From contig NZ_CDDA01000010.1 in the NCBI RefSeq assembly GCF_000819745.1, positions 34,276-98,275 on the forward strand: DNA of 64,000 nt. The letters run 5' to 3'. Of this stretch, positions 51,438-62,800 are shown piece by piece (the first letter of the stretch is position 1; each line of letters starts with the position of its first letter). Both the position numbers and the translations under genes were made by a program. This DNA comes from Aeromonas bestiarum. Its GTDB lineage: Bacteria; Pseudomonadota; Gammaproteobacteria; Enterobacterales; Aeromonadaceae. Below the pieces are notes generated by a model that did not search any database, had not been told where the DNA came from, and worked only from the letters and a program-made list of their open reading frames with translations.

Positions 51438-52742
51438 TTACAGCAGATCCTTCATCCGGTGCCACAGCATCCCGAGCGCCAGCAGGGGCGAGCGCAGCGC
51501 CGGGCCACCGGGGAAGGTCATGTGGGGCACGCTACTGAACAGATCGAACCCCCGGCTCTCCCCCTTGATCGCCTCGGCCACCAGCTTGGCCGCCATGTGC
51601 GTAGCGTTGAGGCCATGACCGGAATAGGCCTGGGCATAGAAGACGTTGGGATGATCCTGCAAGCGGCCAATCTGTGGCAGGCGGTTGGCACCTATGCCTA
51701 TCATGCCCCCCCACTGAAACTCGATGGCGGTGCCCGCCAGCTCAGGGAAGACCCGCAGCAGCTTGGGCAGCATGAACGCCTTTATGTCCTTGGGATCGCG
51801 CCCAGAGTAGTTGCAGGCCCCGCCAAACAGCAGGCGACCGTCGGCGGAGAGACGATAGTAGTCGAGCGCCACGTTCTGATCGCACACCGCCATGTTTTGC
51901 GGCAGCAGCCGCTGGCGCAGCCGCTTCTCCAGCACTTCGGTGGCGAGAATATAGGAGCCGGCCGGCAGCACCCTCCCCCCCAGTTCGGGATTAAGATCGT
52001 TGAGATAGGCGTTGCAACCGATCACCAGATAATCGCTGCAGACCCGGCCGTGAGCCGTGGTGATCTGCACCCGCTCGCCATAATCGATATGCGCCACCCT
52101 GGACTGTTCGAACAGGGCAACCCCCAGGCTGGCGGCGGCACGCGCCTCGCCCAGCGCCAGGTTGAGGGGATGCAGGTGGCCCGAACCCATGTCGATCATG
52201 CCGCCGATATAGCGATCAGACCCCACTACTGAGTGGATCTCCTCCCGTGGCACCAGCGTGATCTCGTGCTGATAGCCAAGGCTGGCCAGATGCGCCGCCT
52301 CCTCTTCAAACCCGGCCAGATGACGTTGGCGGGTCGCGAGATCGCAGTAGCCCCAGGTGAGGTCACAGTCGATGTTGAAGTGCTCGATGCGCTCTCGCAC
52401 CAGCTGGACCGCCTCCAACCCCATCAGATCCAGCTCGCGCACCCCCTGCTCGCCTATCCAGCGGGCAAACTGGCCTGTGTCATGGCCTATGCCGCGAATG
52501 AGCTGGCCGCCGTTGCGGCCGGACGCCCCCCAGCCGATGCGATTGGCCTCCAGCAGGGCTACCTTGTAGCCCGCCTGTGCCAGGTTGATGGCGGTGTTGA
52601 GGCCGGTGAAGCCGCCACCTATGATGCAGACGTCGACATTGAGCTCACCGCTGAGCTCGGGCCACTGCTGATTGTCATTGCGGGTGGCCGCGTAATAGGA
52701 GGCCACGTGTTCATGATGTCCGTTGTGCTTTCCTGCCTGCAT
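51438..52742 (-). CDS. puuB: Gamma-glutamylputrescine oxidase-like FAD oxidoreductase (PuuB family)
   Basis: DAO-fold flavoprotein of 434 aa, similar along its whole length to E. coli PuuB, which oxidises gamma-glutamylputrescine. FAD-binding site VDVCIIGGGFTGLNTAINLA, then GWGASGRNGGQLIRG, LDYYRLSADGRLLFGGACNY and AYSGHGLNATHMA. No other puu genes are beside it, so the substrate is uncertain. Two hairpins lie upstream in the 286-bp gap to fbaA. Confidence 0.8.
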   Translation of the reverse strand: MQAGKHNGHHEHVASYYAATRNDNQQWPELSGELNVDVCIIGGGFTGLNTAINLAQAGYKVALLEANRIGWGASGRNGGQLIRGIGHDTGQFARWIGEQGVRELDLMGLEAVQLVRERIEHFNIDCDLTWGYCDLATRQRHLAGFEEEAAHLASLGYQHEITLVPREEIHSVVGSDRYIGGMIDMGSGHLHPLNLALGEARAAASLGVALFEQSRVAHIDYGERVQITTAHGRVCSDYLVIGCNAYLNDLNPELGGRVLPAGSYILATEVLEKRLRQRLLPQNMAVCDQNVALDYYRLSADGRLLFGGACNYSGRDPKDIKAFMLPKLLRVFPELAGTAIEFQWGGMIGIGANRLPQIGRLQDHPNVFYAQAYSGHGLNATHMAAKLVAEAIKGESRGFDLFSSVPHMTFPGGPALRSPLLALGMLWHRMKDLL

Positions 52743-52848
52743 ACTCAGCGTCCTGCCTTGGTAGCCATGCGTTTACTAAAATAAACAACCTGTCATCGAT
52801 AATACCCAGCCCCCCGCCACCAATCCAGCCTCCGTGGATCACAGAAAT

Positions 52849-52878
52849 GCAAAAGGCGTCCCAAAGGACACCTTTTGC
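52849..52878. terminator. Distal hairpin in the fbaA-puuB gap
   Basis: GCAAAAGGCGTCC-CAAA-GGACACCTTTTGC with one mismatch; A and T runs within the stem. Its sequence resembles the fbaA terminator at 52979, so it may act as a second, backup terminator. The remaining sequence between 52743 and 53028 shows nothing I can assign. Confidence 0.6.
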
Positions 52879-52978
52879 TGCATTCGTGGCTTGAGGCAGG
52901 CCATCGACAGACTCATTTCCCCGGATACCGCAGGGATCTTTGCTGCGATCAGGGTCTGATACTGGCCCCCACAAACAC

Positions 52979-53002
52979 GAAAGGCGCCCCGAGGGGCGCC
53001 TT
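52979..53002 (-). terminator. Terminator of fbaA
   Basis: AAAGGCGCCCC-TC-GGGGCGCCTTT on the minus strand, 26 bp after the fbaA stop, followed by TCGTGTTTG. Confidence 0.85.
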
Positions 53003-53028
53003 TGCAGCAATCAAGATACGGTAACGAA

Positions 53029-54108
53029 TTACAGTACGTTGATGGCGTTCAGGTCGGAGAAAGCTTTCTCCAGACGGGCGATCATGGAAGTCTGACCGGC
53101 ACGCAGCCATACGCGCGGATCGTAGAACTTCTTGTTCGGCTTGTCAGCACCTTCCGGGTTGCCCAGCTGACCTTGCAGGTAAGCTTCGTTGGTCTTGTAG
53201 AAGTGCAGCAGACCTTCCCAAGTAGCCCACTGGGTGTCGGTGTCGATGTTCATCTTCACGACGCCGTAGGAGATGGACTCGCGGATCTCTTCCAGAGTGG
53301 AACCTGAACCACCGTGGAACACGAAGTCCAGAGACTTGGCAGGCAGACCAAACTTCTCGGAAACGAACTTCTGGGAAGCATCCAGGATGGACGGGGTCAG
53401 CTTGACGTTACCCGGCTTGTAAACACCGTGCACGTTGCCGAAGGAGGCAGCGATGGTGAAACGCGGGCTGATCTTGGACAGACGCTCGTAGGCGTAAGCC
53501 ACGTCTTCCGGCTGGGTGTACAGGGCGGATTGGTCCATGTGGCTGTTGTCCACACCGTCTTCTTCGCCACCGGTGCAACCCAGTTCCAGCTCCAGAGTCA
53601 TGTTCATCTTGGCCATGCGGGTCAGGTACTCGCAGCAGATGTCGATGTTCTCTTCCAGAGACTCTTCGGACAGATCCAGCATGTGGGAGGAGAACAGCGG
53701 CTTGCCGGTTTCAGCAAAGTGCTTCTCGCCCGCTTCCAGCAGACCGTCGATCCACGGCAGCAGCTTCTTGGCAGCGTGGTCGGTGTGCAGGATAACCGGG
53801 ATGCCATAGGCTTCGGCAACGGCGTGAACGTGCTTGGCACCGGAGATGGCACCCAGGATGGCGGCTTTCTGGCCTTCCAGCTTCAGACCCTTGCCGGCGG
53901 TGAATACGGCACCACCGTTGGAGAACTGAACGATAACCGGCGCTTTGACCTTGGCGGCAGCTTCCAGCACGGCGTTAACGGAGTCGGTACCAACGCAGTT
54001 GACGGCCGGCAGAGCGAAGCCGTTCTCTTTGGCGATGGCGAATACTTTCTGAACGTCATCACCAGTGATCACGCCGGGTTTTACGAAGTCGAAAATTTTC
54101 TTAGACAT
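53029..54108 (-). CDS. fbaA: Fructose-bisphosphate aldolase, class II
   Basis: Zinc aldolase of glycolysis and gluconeogenesis. 359 aa. Catalytic Asp and zinc His in PVILHTDHAAKK, zinc ligands in LELELGCTGGEEDGVDNS and FGNVHGVYKPG, phosphate loop GVVKMNIDTDTQWA, and C-terminal ALNAINVL-type ending (LNAINVL). Third gene of epd-pgk-fbaA, as in E. coli. Confidence 0.98.
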   Translation of the reverse strand: MSKKIFDFVKPGVITGDDVQKVFAIAKENGFALPAVNCVGTDSVNAVLEAAAKVKAPVIVQFSNGGAVFTAGKGLKLEGQKAAILGAISGAKHVHAVAEAYGIPVILHTDHAAKKLLPWIDGLLEAGEKHFAETGKPLFSSHMLDLSEESLEENIDICCEYLTRMAKMNMTLELELGCTGGEEDGVDNSHMDQSALYTQPEDVAYAYERLSKISPRFTIAASFGNVHGVYKPGNVKLTPSILDASQKFVSEKFGLPAKSLDFVFHGGSGSTLEEIRESISYGVVKMNIDTDTQWATWEGLLHFYKTNEAYLQGQLGNPEGADKPNKKFYDPRVWLRAGQTSMIARLEKAFSDLNAINVL

Positions 54109-54224
54109 GTTTAATCGTCCTGTTCTCGTATGCCGTTAATAAAAAATGGGGGGTTCATCATGAACCGGCACAGCGGCCACATGATAAACGAAACGGGAGG
54201 CTTTTGCCCCCCGTCTCGGGTCAA

Positions 54225-55388
54225 TTAGGCTTTGGCGCGCTGTTCCAGCATCGCAACAGCCGGCAGTACCTTGCCTTCTACAAACTCCAGGAAGGCGCCG
54301 CCGCCGGTGGAGATGTAGGAGACTTTGTCGGCGATGCCGAACTTGTCGATGGCGGCCAGGGTGTCACCACCACCAGCGATGGAGAAGGCCGGAGAAGCAG
54401 CGATGGCTTCGGCGATCACCTTGGTGCCTGCGGAGAACTGGTCGAACTCGAACACGCCGACCGGGCCGTTCCACAGAATGGTCTTGGCGTTCATGATGAT
54501 GTCGGCCAGGGCCTTGGCAGAGTCAGGGCCGATGTCGAAGATCATGTCGCCGTCGGTCACGTCGGAGACGGACTTGATGGTGGCCGGAGTGGACTCGGAG
54601 AACTCGGTACCCACGACCACGTCTGTGGTGACCGGAATGTTGGTCTCGGCGGCCAGTTTCTTGGCGGTGTCGAGCAGGTCGTGTTCACACAGGGACTTGC
54701 CGACGTTGTGACCGGCAGCTGCGATGAAGGTGTTGGCGATGCCACCACCGACCACCAGCTGGTCAGCAATCTTGGAGAGGGATTCCAGTACGGTCAGCTT
54801 GGTGGAGACCTTGGAGCCGCCCACGATGGCAACCATCGGACGCTCGGGCTTGAGCATGGCTTTGCCCAGGGCTTCCAGTTCACCGGCCAGCAGGGGGCCT
54901 GCACAGGCGATCGGGGCAAATTGAGCCACACCGTAGGTAGAACCTTCGGCGCGGTGAGCAGTACCGAATGCATCCATTACAAAGACGTCACACAGGGCGG
55001 CGTATTTTTTGGCCAGCTCTTCGGTGTTTTTCTTCTCGCCTTTGTTGAAACGGCAGTTTTCCAGCACAACCAGCTCACCGGCGGCGACATCTACGCCATC
55101 CAGGTAATCCTTGGCCAGGCGGACCGGGCAGGACAGAGCGTCTTTCAGATAGTTGACAACCGGAGCCAGGGAGAACTCTTCGTTGTATTCACCCTCGGTC
55201 GGGCGACCCAGGTGGGAGGTGATCATCAGCTTGGCGCCCTTTTCCAGAGCCAGCTTGATGGTCGGCAGCGTCGCCACGATACGTGCGTCGGAAGTGACCT
55301 TGCCGTCTTTTACCGGTACGTTCAGGTCAGCACGGATCAGAACGCGTTTACCCGCCAGATCCAGGTCGGTCATCTTGATAACAGACAT
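54225..55388 (-). CDS. pgk: Phosphoglycerate kinase
   Basis: Transfers phosphate between 1,3-bisphosphoglycerate and ADP. 387 aa, usual length. N-terminal signature [18 protein letters not shown], substrate-binding LGRPTEG, and ATP-binding [13 protein letters not shown] near the C-terminus. 116 bp upstream of fbaA and 61 bp after epd. Confidence 0.98.
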   Translation of the reverse strand: MSVIKMTDLDLAGKRVLIRADLNVPVKDGKVTSDARIVATLPTIKLALEKGAKLMITSHLGRPTEGEYNEEFSLAPVVNYLKDALSCPVRLAKDYLDGVDVAAGELVVLENCRFNKGEKKNTEELAKKYAALCDVFVMDAFGTAHRAEGSTYGVAQFAPIACAGPLLAGELEALGKAMLKPERPMVAIVGGSKVSTKLTVLESLSKIADQLVVGGGIANTFIAAAGHNVGKSLCEHDLLDTAKKLAAETNIPVTTDVVVGTEFSESTPATIKSVSDVTDGDMIFDIGPDSAKALADIIMNAKTILWNGPVGVFEFDQFSAGTKVIAEAIAASPAFSIAGGGDTLAAIDKFGIADKVSYISTGGGAFLEFVEGKVLPAVAMLEQRAKA

Positions 55389-55449
55389 ATTCAGTCCTCT
55401 ATATTTTCAGGTAATGTTAAAAACAGTAACCTTGCGCCCGTTCAGGCTC

Positions 55450-56460
55450 TCAGCCTGCGGCCATCATGGCCCGGGTGGTATCCAGCATACGGTTGGCGAA
55501 GCCCCATTCGTTATCGCACCACATCAACATCTTGACGAGGTTGGCATCGCTGACCCGGGTCTGGGTACCATCAATGATGCAGGAGTGTGCATCATGATTG
55601 AAGTCTACGGAGACCAATGGCTCTTCCGTGTAATCCAGAATACCGCTTAATGTACCTCTGGACGCCCGTTGCAGGGCTTGATTTACGTCAGTAACCGTCA
55701 CTTTTTTACGAACAGTAATACTGAGATCCATTGCGGTTACGTTGATGGTCGGCACCCGTACCGCGATCGCCTCGAACTTGCCGGCGAAGTGGGGGAGGAT
55801 TCGCTCCAACCCCTTTGCCAGCTTGGTATCCACCGGAATGATGGACTGGCTGGCAGCACGGGTTCGACGCAAGTCGCTGTGGTAGGCATCGATGACTTGC
55901 TGATCATGCATGGCCGAATGAATTGTCGTAATAGTACCACAATTTATCTCGAATTCTCGATGCAATGTTTCGATGACGGGCACCACGCAGTTGGTGGTAC
56001 AGGAGGCGTTGGAGACGATCCGCTCCCTTCCTGTCAGCACCTGATGGTTCACCCCGTAGACGATGGTCGCATCTACATCCGCATCCGCCGGATGGGAGAA
56101 CAAGACCTTGCCCGCCCCCGCTCCCAGGTGACGCTCGGCATCGGCCCGCGAGCCAAATACCCCGGTGCAGTCCAGCACCACATCCACCCCCAGCGCCCGC
56201 CACGGCAGGTTGGCAGGATCCCGCTCGGCGAACAGTGAGATGAGATCCTCCCCCACCAGCATGCTGCTGCCAGCCAGCTGCACCGGATACCGGAAGCGGC
56301 CGTGGCTGGTGTCGAAACGGGTGAGGTGCACCATGGCCTCGGGCGCCGCCAGCTCGTTGATGGCAACTATCTTGATGGTCTGATCGCGCCCGCTTTCATA
56401 GAGGGCGCGCAACACGTTGCGGCCGATCCGCCCGTAACCATTGATGGCAATCTTGATCAT
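55450..56460 (-). CDS. epd: D-erythrose-4-phosphate dehydrogenase Epd
   Basis: NAD enzyme that makes 4-phosphoerythronate for vitamin B6 synthesis; GAPDH family. 336 aa with Rossmann start [20 protein letters not shown] and catalytic cysteine in [13 protein letters not shown]. Called Epd and not GapA because of position before pgk-fbaA and the Epd-like [20 protein letters not shown] sequence. Together with pdxJ at 34 kb it supplies the B6 pathway. Confidence 0.93.
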   Translation of the reverse strand: MIKIAINGYGRIGRNVLRALYESGRDQTIKIVAINELAAPEAMVHLTRFDTSHGRFRYPVQLAGSSMLVGEDLISLFAERDPANLPWRALGVDVVLDCTGVFGSRADAERHLGAGAGKVLFSHPADADVDATIVYGVNHQVLTGRERIVSNASCTTNCVVPVIETLHREFEINCGTITTIHSAMHDQQVIDAYHSDLRRTRAASQSIIPVDTKLAKGLERILPHFAGKFEAIAVRVPTINVTAMDLSITVRKKVTVTDVNQALQRASRGTLSGILDYTEEPLVSVDFNHDAHSCIIDGTQTRVSDANLVKMLMWCDNEWGFANRMLDTTRAMMAAG

Positions 56461-56506
56461 GGAAAAAGTGTGTCCTTAGCGACGGCAAAGAGGGCAGATG
56501 GATGGC

Positions 56507-57436
56507 TCACGACAGCAGGGCATCCTGGAATACGCCACGAGCCAGCAAGGCGGCCCCGAACACCCCGGCGCTATCCCCCAGGGCAGGAGCAATAATGGGG
56601 GTCGCGAAGCGGGGATTAAAGAGGAAGGGCAAAATTGTCTGCCGCCCGGCGCTGTAGAGACTCTGCACATTGCCAACCCCGCCACCGATGACGATCACAT
56701 CCGGATCCAGAATGTTGACCACGTTGGCCAGCGCCTGACCAAACAGCAGGTGCAGTCTGTCTATGGTGAGCTTGGCCACGTGATCGTGGGCGCTGGCCGC
56801 CGCAATCTGGGCCAGCGACAGATGACGCTTGGCCTTGGCCTGATACCAGGCTTCCAGCGCGGGGCCGCTGATGAAGGTCTCGACGCAGCCGCGCTTGCCG
56901 CAGTAGCACTCGGGCCCGTCGGGGGAGAGCACGTTGTGGCCCCACTCCCCGGCGATACCGTGGTGGCCGTTGAGGATCTGGCCATTGATGACGATGCCGG
57001 AGCCGACCCCGGTGCCCATTATGATGCCGAACACCACGCGTGCAGAGGGATGGTGCTGGCGCACCGCCCCCAGGTGGGTCTCCGCCAGCGCGAAGCAGTT
57101 GGCGTCGTTGGCGATCAGCACGGGCACGCCCAGCCTGCGCTCCAGATCTTCCTTGAACGGCTTGTCGTTGAGTTCTGTGGTGTTGCAGTTCTTCATCAGC
57201 CCGGTCTGGGGATCCCGCGCCCCCGGCGTTCCCATGCCCAGCACGGTCGGCCGCTGACCCAGCCTGGCGGCGCACTCGTCCACCAGTTTGGCGATCTGGC
57301 CGATCATGTGCTGATAGCCGCCTTGGCGCTCGGTGGGGATGCGATGACGCAGCAGCACCTCGTCGCCATCGAGCACCACGCATTCACACTTGGTACCACC
57401 GAGATCTATGCCCCAATCCAGTGACTTCTTGCTCAT
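56507..57436 (-). CDS. ROK-family sugar kinase (Mak/NagK-like)
   Basis: 309 aa from MSKKSLDWGIDLGGTKCECV (ATG 57434-57436; AGGAGG upstream). N-terminal ATP motif DLGGTK, catalytic aspartate region ANDANCFALAE, ROK zinc motif CYCGKRGCVETF with preceding GEWGHN, and NILDPDVIVIGGGVGN. Overall it is closest in pattern to E. coli fructokinase Mak, but N-acetylglucosamine or other hexoses are possible substrates. It lies 46 bp upstream of epd and may be transcribed into the glycolytic genes. Confidence 0.88.
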   Translation of the reverse strand: MSKKSLDWGIDLGGTKCECVVLDGDEVLLRHRIPTERQGGYQHMIGQIAKLVDECAARLGQRPTVLGMGTPGARDPQTGLMKNCNTTELNDKPFKEDLERRLGVPVLIANDANCFALAETHLGAVRQHHPSARVVFGIIMGTGVGSGIVINGQILNGHHGIAGEWGHNVLSPDGPECYCGKRGCVETFISGPALEAWYQAKAKRHLSLAQIAAASAHDHVAKLTIDRLHLLFGQALANVVNILDPDVIVIGGGVGNVQSLYSAGRQTILPFLFNPRFATPIIAPALGDSAGVFGAALLARGVFQDALLS

Positions 57437-57594
57437 CTTGCCTCCTGCCATGACCAAGGATGCTGCCGCGAGGACGCTACGTTTCCGCCTCAGCTGCGAC
57501 CGCCCATCTTGCTCTTCATTTATCCGCGAGTGTGGCGCAGTGTAACCCGAGCCGGGGCCGGGATGCAGCCCCAAACCAGGGCGGACCGGATAAC

Positions 57595-57618
57595 AAAACG
57601 GGGCCCGCAGGCCCCGTT
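57595..57618 (-). terminator. Terminator of hemE
   Basis: AACGGGGCC-TGCG-GGCCCCGTTTTGTT on the minus strand, ~23 bp after the hemE stop. Confidence 0.88.
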
Positions 57619-57640
57619 CTCACTGTGCTTTTCACCGGTC

Positions 57641-58708
57641 TCAGCGACCGTGGTACTGAGCCGACAGCTCGTGCACCGCATTGACGAAGACGCCGGCGTG
57701 CTCGGGATCCACGTCCTGATGGATGCCGTGGCCCAGGTTGAAGACGTGGCCGTTGCCGCTGCCAAAGCCCGCCAAGATGGTGGCGACCTCTTCGCGAATG
57801 CGCGCTGGCGCGGCATAGAGCATGGAGGGATCCATGTTGCCCTGCAGTGCCACCTTGTCACCGACCCGGCGCTTGGCATCCGCTATGTCTATGGTCCAGT
57901 CCAGTCCCAGCGCATCGCAACCTGTGGCGGCGATCTGCTCAAGCCACTGGCCGCCGTTCTTGGTGAACAGGGTGACTGGCACGCGGCGGCCCTCATTTTC
58001 ACGGATCAGACCATCGACGATCTTGTGCATGTACTGCAGGGAGAAGTCGCGGTAATCCCGCGGGGTCAGCACGCCACCCCAGGTGTCGAACACCATGACA
58101 GACTGGGCGCCGGCCTTGATCTGGGCATTCAGATAACTGATCACGCTGTCCGCCAGCTTGTCCAGCAGCAGGTGCAATGTCATGGGCTCTGCATACATCA
58201 TCTGCTTGATCTTGGTGAAGGCCTTGGAGCTGCCCCCCTCCACCATGTAGGTTGCCAGGGTCCAGGGGCTGCCGGAGAAACCGATCAGCGGCACTTCGCC
58301 CTTGAGCTCGCGGCGTATGGTGCGCACCGCGTTCATCACGTAGCCGAGCTCGTCTTCCGGATCCGGGATGGGCAGCGCCTGCACGTCGGCCATGGATTTG
58401 ATGGGGCGCTCGAAGCGCGGGCCTTCGCCGTGTTCGAAGTAGAGGCCCAGCCCCATGGCGTCGGGCACGGTCAGGATGTCGGAGAAGAGGATGGCGGCAT
58501 CGAGCGGATAGCGGCGCAGCGGCTGCAGGGTGACTTCACAGGCCAGCTCGGCGTTGCGGCACAGGGACATGAAGTCCCCCGCGACGGCGCGGGTCGCCTT
58601 GTATTCCGGCAGGTAGCGGCCGGCCTGGCGCATCATCCATACCGGGGTCATGTCCACTTCCTGGCGCAGCAGGGCACGCAGGTATCGATCGTTCTTCAGC
58701 TCTTTCAT
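57641..58708 (-). CDS. hemE: Uroporphyrinogen decarboxylase
   Basis: Decarboxylates the four acetate side chains of uroporphyrinogen III in haem synthesis. 355 aa from [20 protein letters not shown] (ATG 58706-58708, AGGA upstream). Signatures are [20 protein letters not shown] and [17 protein letters not shown]. nudC lies 156 bp upstream on the same strand, as in E. coli. Confidence 0.97.
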   Translation of the reverse strand: MKELKNDRYLRALLRQEVDMTPVWMMRQAGRYLPEYKATRAVAGDFMSLCRNAELACEVTLQPLRRYPLDAAILFSDILTVPDAMGLGLYFEHGEGPRFERPIKSMADVQALPIPDPEDELGYVMNAVRTIRRELKGEVPLIGFSGSPWTLATYMVEGGSSKAFTKIKQMMYAEPMTLHLLLDKLADSVISYLNAQIKAGAQSVMVFDTWGGVLTPRDYRDFSLQYMHKIVDGLIRENEGRRVPVTLFTKNGGQWLEQIAATGCDALGLDWTIDIADAKRRVGDKVALQGNMDPSMLYAAPARIREEVATILAGFGSGNGHVFNLGHGIHQDVDPEHAGVFVNAVHELSAQYHGR

Positions 58709-58819
58709 CCCAGTTCCTGAGTTCATATCCAGCATAAAATGGCGGATATGATACCACTTTGTGCGCGGCGGCGGACGGCCCAAACGCGCCGCAGGGCCGC
58801 CGGAGTGCAAAGATGTGAA

Positions 58820-58846
58820 GGGGCGCAAACAAGCGCCCCGTTTTTT
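58820..58846. terminator. Hairpin between nudC and hemE
   Basis: GGGGCGC-AAACAA-GCGCCCC followed on the plus strand by GTTTTTT; on the minus strand, after nudC, the downstream side is only TTCAC. It probably ends nudC transcription, though its T tract faces the other way. Confidence 0.6.
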
Positions 58847-58864
58847 GCCGGGCTCAACCCGACC

Positions 58865-59644
58865 TCAGCCAGCCTCGTCCAGACTCTGCTCGATCAGGCG
58901 CCGCGCTATGGTGCCGTGGGGCGGCAGCCGTGGCAGCGCATCGGCCTCGAAGAAATCGGCCGCCACCAGCTCTTCATCCTGCACCCGGATCTCGCCGCTC
59001 TCGTAGTCGGCGGTGAAGCCCATCATCAGGCTGTGGGGGAAGGGCCAGGGCTGGCTCGCCACGTAGCGCACGTTGCGCACCCGGATGCCGCTCTCCTCGA
59101 ACACCTCCCGCGCCACGCACTGCTCCAGATTCTCACCCGCCTCCACGAAGCCGGCCAGCACGGTATACATGGGATCGTCCGCCTGATAGTGACGGCGATG
59201 GGCCGCCAGCAGGATCGCCGGCCCCTTGCGCACCGCCACTATGATGCAGGGGGAGATGCGCGGGTAGACGACGTGACCCTGCCGGCACATCTGTGCCCAC
59301 TCCCCGCTCTTGGGCGCCATGGGGGCGCCGCACTCGCCGCAGAAGCGATGGCTGCGGCGGAAGGTGGCCAGCTGCCAGGCTCGGCCCCCAAGGCGAAAAC
59401 CCTCTTCATCGCCGGCCACCATCAGCTGGCGCAGCGGCATGAACCGACTGAGGTCGGCCTCAGTCCCCAGATCCAGCAGATAACAGGGCAAGCCGTCCCA
59501 TTCGTCAAAATGCTCAAAGGTGGCGGATTGCAGATGGGCGGGCAGGCTGGCGCGGGGGCCTTGTGGAATGCGCCCCTGTTCATCCAGCAGGACGAGGTGA
59601 TCGCCCCCCAGCACGAACCAGCGGGCCTGTTCGGTTAATGGCAT
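58865..59644 (-). CDS. nudC: NAD-capped RNA hydrolase NudC
   Basis: Nudix enzyme that removes NAD caps from RNA and hydrolyses NADH. 259 aa. The Nudix box is GFVEAGENLEQCVAREVFEE followed by SGI; the NudC-specific SQPWPFPHSLM is present. The zinc ribbon has FCGECG and a third cysteine in QMCRQGHVVYPR. The fourth cysteine of E. coli NudC is absent; a histidine sits close to its place. Confidence 0.95.
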   Translation of the reverse strand: MPLTEQARWFVLGGDHLVLLDEQGRIPQGPRASLPAHLQSATFEHFDEWDGLPCYLLDLGTEADLSRFMPLRQLMVAGDEEGFRLGGRAWQLATFRRSHRFCGECGAPMAPKSGEWAQMCRQGHVVYPRISPCIIVAVRKGPAILLAAHRRHYQADDPMYTVLAGFVEAGENLEQCVAREVFEESGIRVRNVRYVASQPWPFPHSLMMGFTADYESGEIRVQDEELVAADFFEADALPRLPPHGTIARRLIEQSLDEAG

Positions 59645-59808
59645 CAGATGAACACTCTTGTTGCGATGTCAGATGAGAATGGCTTGCCCGGCATGATGCA
59701 CAGGACGCGGCCCGGTGAAAAGTGACGAGTCGCGACCATATTACGACCGCATGGGCCCGCTGGCGACCCCAAGATGGCAGCCCAAAGGGCAAGGTAGTGC
59801 CAATAGAA

Positions 59809-59829
59809 AGGCCGCCCGCAGGCGGCCTG
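59809..59829 (-). terminator. Terminator of putA
   Basis: AGGCCGCC-TGCG-GGCGGCCTTTCTATT on the minus strand, ~18 bp after the putA stop. Confidence 0.85.
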
Positions 59830-59846
59830 ATGTTGGTCACGGTCGA

Positions 59847-62800
59847 TCAGGCGTCGCCCATCGCCAGCAGGGAGGCGTTGCCGCCCACCGCCGTGGTGTT
59901 GATGGTGCGGGTCTTCTCGGTCACAAAGCGACTCAGGTAATGGGGGCCGCCCGCCTTGGGGCCTGTGCCGGAGAGGCCCTGCCCACCGAACGGCTGCACC
60001 CCGACCATGGCGCCTATCTGGTTGCGGTTGATGTAGACGTTGCCCACGTTGATGCGGCTGGCCAGCTCCTCGGCATGGGATTCGTTGCGGCTGTGGATCC
60101 CCAGCGTCAGGCCGTAGCCGGTGCCGTTGATATCCGCGATCACAGTGTCCAGCTCCTTGGCGGCGTAGCGCACCACGTGCAGGATGGGGCCGAACTGCTC
60201 CTTCACCAGCTCGCGGATGGAGCCGATTTCCAGCGCGGTCGGCTGCACGAAGTGGCCCGCCAGCGTTGCGGATGGCATGGGGGCCTGAGCGATCAGACGT
60301 GAGCGCGGGATCATGTGCACCAGGTGCGCATCCAGCCCGGCCTTGGCCTCGGCATCGATGACCGGGCCCACATCGGTATTGTGTTCGGCCGGGTTGCCCA
60401 CTTTCAGCTCCTGCAGCGCACCGGTCAGGATCTCCAGCACCCGCGGCGCTATCTCCTCCTGCAGGTAGAGCACCCGCAGGGCGGAGCAGCGCTGGCCGGC
60501 GCTCTGGAAGGCGGCGCTCACCACGTCGCGCACCACCTGCTCAGGCAGGGCGGTGGAGTCGACTATCATGGCGTTCTGACCGCCGGTCTCGGCGATGAGC
60601 GGCAGTATGGCGCCATCGCGCTGGGCCAGGGTCATGTTGATCAGCTTTGCGGTCTCGGTGGAGCCGGTGAAGCAGACGCCGCCGATGCGGGCATCCGCCG
60701 TCAGCTTGGCGCCCACGGTGGCGCCGTCACCCGGCAGCAGTTGCAGCACGTCACCGGGAATGCCGGCCTGATGGGCCAGGGTCACCGCCAGGTGGGCGAT
60801 GAGACCGGTCTGCTCCGCCGGTTTGGCGATGACGGTGTTGCCGGTGGCCAGCGCCGCGGCGATTTGACCGAGGAAGATGGCCAGCGGGAAGTTCCACGGG
60901 CTGATGCAGACAAAGACGCCACGGCCCTGCAGGAACAGCTCGTTCTGCTCACCCGTGTAGCCGGGCAGCAGGGTCGCCTGCCCCATCAGGCCACGGGCCT
61001 GCACCGCGTAGTAGCGGCAGAAGTCCACCGCCTCGCGCACCTCGTCGATGCCGTCCTGCAGCAGCTTGCCCGCCTCGCGGGTACACAAGGAGATGAACTG
61101 CTCGCGGTTCGCTTCCAGCAAATCCGCCAGCTTCTCCAGCGCGGCGGCGCGCTCGCTCACCGGCGTCTCGCGCCAGCGCGGGAAGGCGGCATGGGCCGAG
61201 GCCAGCGCCTGCTCCACCGCCTGCTCGTCGGCCCAGTGGATCTTGCCCACTAGCTGGCTCACGTCCTGCGGGCTCAGCACGGTACGGGCCTCGCTGCGCT
61301 TGAGGGTCTCCCCATCGACTATGGGGCCGGCCAGCCACTGCTTGCTCTCCAGCTCCTTCAGCTTGGCGAAGAAGGGGCGCTGGATGGAGACTATGTTCAT
61401 GTTGACGCCGCTGGAGTTCTTGCGATCGGTGAACAGGTTCACCGGCTGCGGAATGCGGTCATTGGCCAGGCTGCCATAGCGCTTCAGGGTGCGCAGCGGG
61501 TGCTCGGCCAGGCTGTCCACCGGGGTGTTGGGATCCACCAGCTTGTGGACGAAGGAGGTGTTGGCCCCGTTCTCCAGCAGGCGGCGCACCAGATAGGGCA
61601 GCAGATCCTTGTGGGCACCGACCGGCGCATAGATGCGGCAGTGCAGGCCGGGACATTCGCTGAGCACGGCGTTGTGCAGCTCCTCCCCCATGCCGTGCAG
61701 GCGCTGGAATTCAAACTGGCGATCGCCGGCCATCTCCAGGATGCTGACCACTGTATTGGCGTTATGGGTGGCAAACTGGGGCGAGATGAAGCCGCGGGTC
61801 GGTTCGCTCAGCAGGTAGCGGGCGCAGGCGAGGTAGGAGATGTCGGTACCCGCCTTGCGGGTAAACAGCGGATAGCCGGGCAGACCGGCCTGCTGGGCAT
61901 ATTTCAGCTCGCTGTCCCAGTAAGCTCCTTTCACCAAGCGAACCGGGATCAGATCCCCCTGCTCGCGGGCCAGCCCGGTCAACCAGCAGAGCACAGGCAG
62001 GGCACGCTTGGAGTAGGCCTGCACCACCATGCCGAGCTTGCCCCAGCCACGGTTGGCCTCGGAGCGATAGAGCTGCTCGAACAGGTCCAGCGACAGCTCG
62101 AGGCGGTCCATCTCCTCGGCATCTATGCTGATGGCCACGTCCTTGTCACGGGCCAGACGCACCAGCCCCACCAGTCGCTCGCTCATCTCGCCGAGCACCC
62201 GCTCGCGGTTCGCCACGTCATAGCGCGGATGCAGCGCCGACAGCTTGATGGAGATGGAGGGGGCCGGGCCGCCGTCGCTGATGCGCTCATTGCCGACCGC
62301 CTCGATGGCGCGCTGGTAGTCGCCGAAATACTTGTCCGCATCGGCCAGGGTCAGGGCGGACTCCCCCAGCATGTCATAGGTGTGGGTGTAACCCTTCTCC
62401 CGGGACTTGCGGCTCGCCTTCAGCGCCTCCTTCATGTCGCGCCCCAGCACGAACTGCTTGCCCATGATCTTCATGGCGGCGTACATGGCGGAGCGCACCA
62501 CGGGCTCGCCCAGCTTGTTGACCATGCGACCCAGCATGTTGGCCGGATTGCCGTCCAGCTTCTTGTCCAGCTTGATGATCTTGCCGGTCAGCATCAGGCC
62601 CCAGGTGGAGGCGTTGACCAGGGTGGAGTCGCTCTTGCGAAAATGGGACGACCAGTTGGCGCCGGAGAGCTTGTCCTTGATCAGGGCGTCGGCGGTCTCG
62701 GCATCGGGAATGCGCAGCAGGGCCTCGGCCAGGCACATCAGTATGATCCCCTCCTGGGTGTCCAGGCTGTACTCCTGCAGGAAGGCGTCTATGCCATCGC

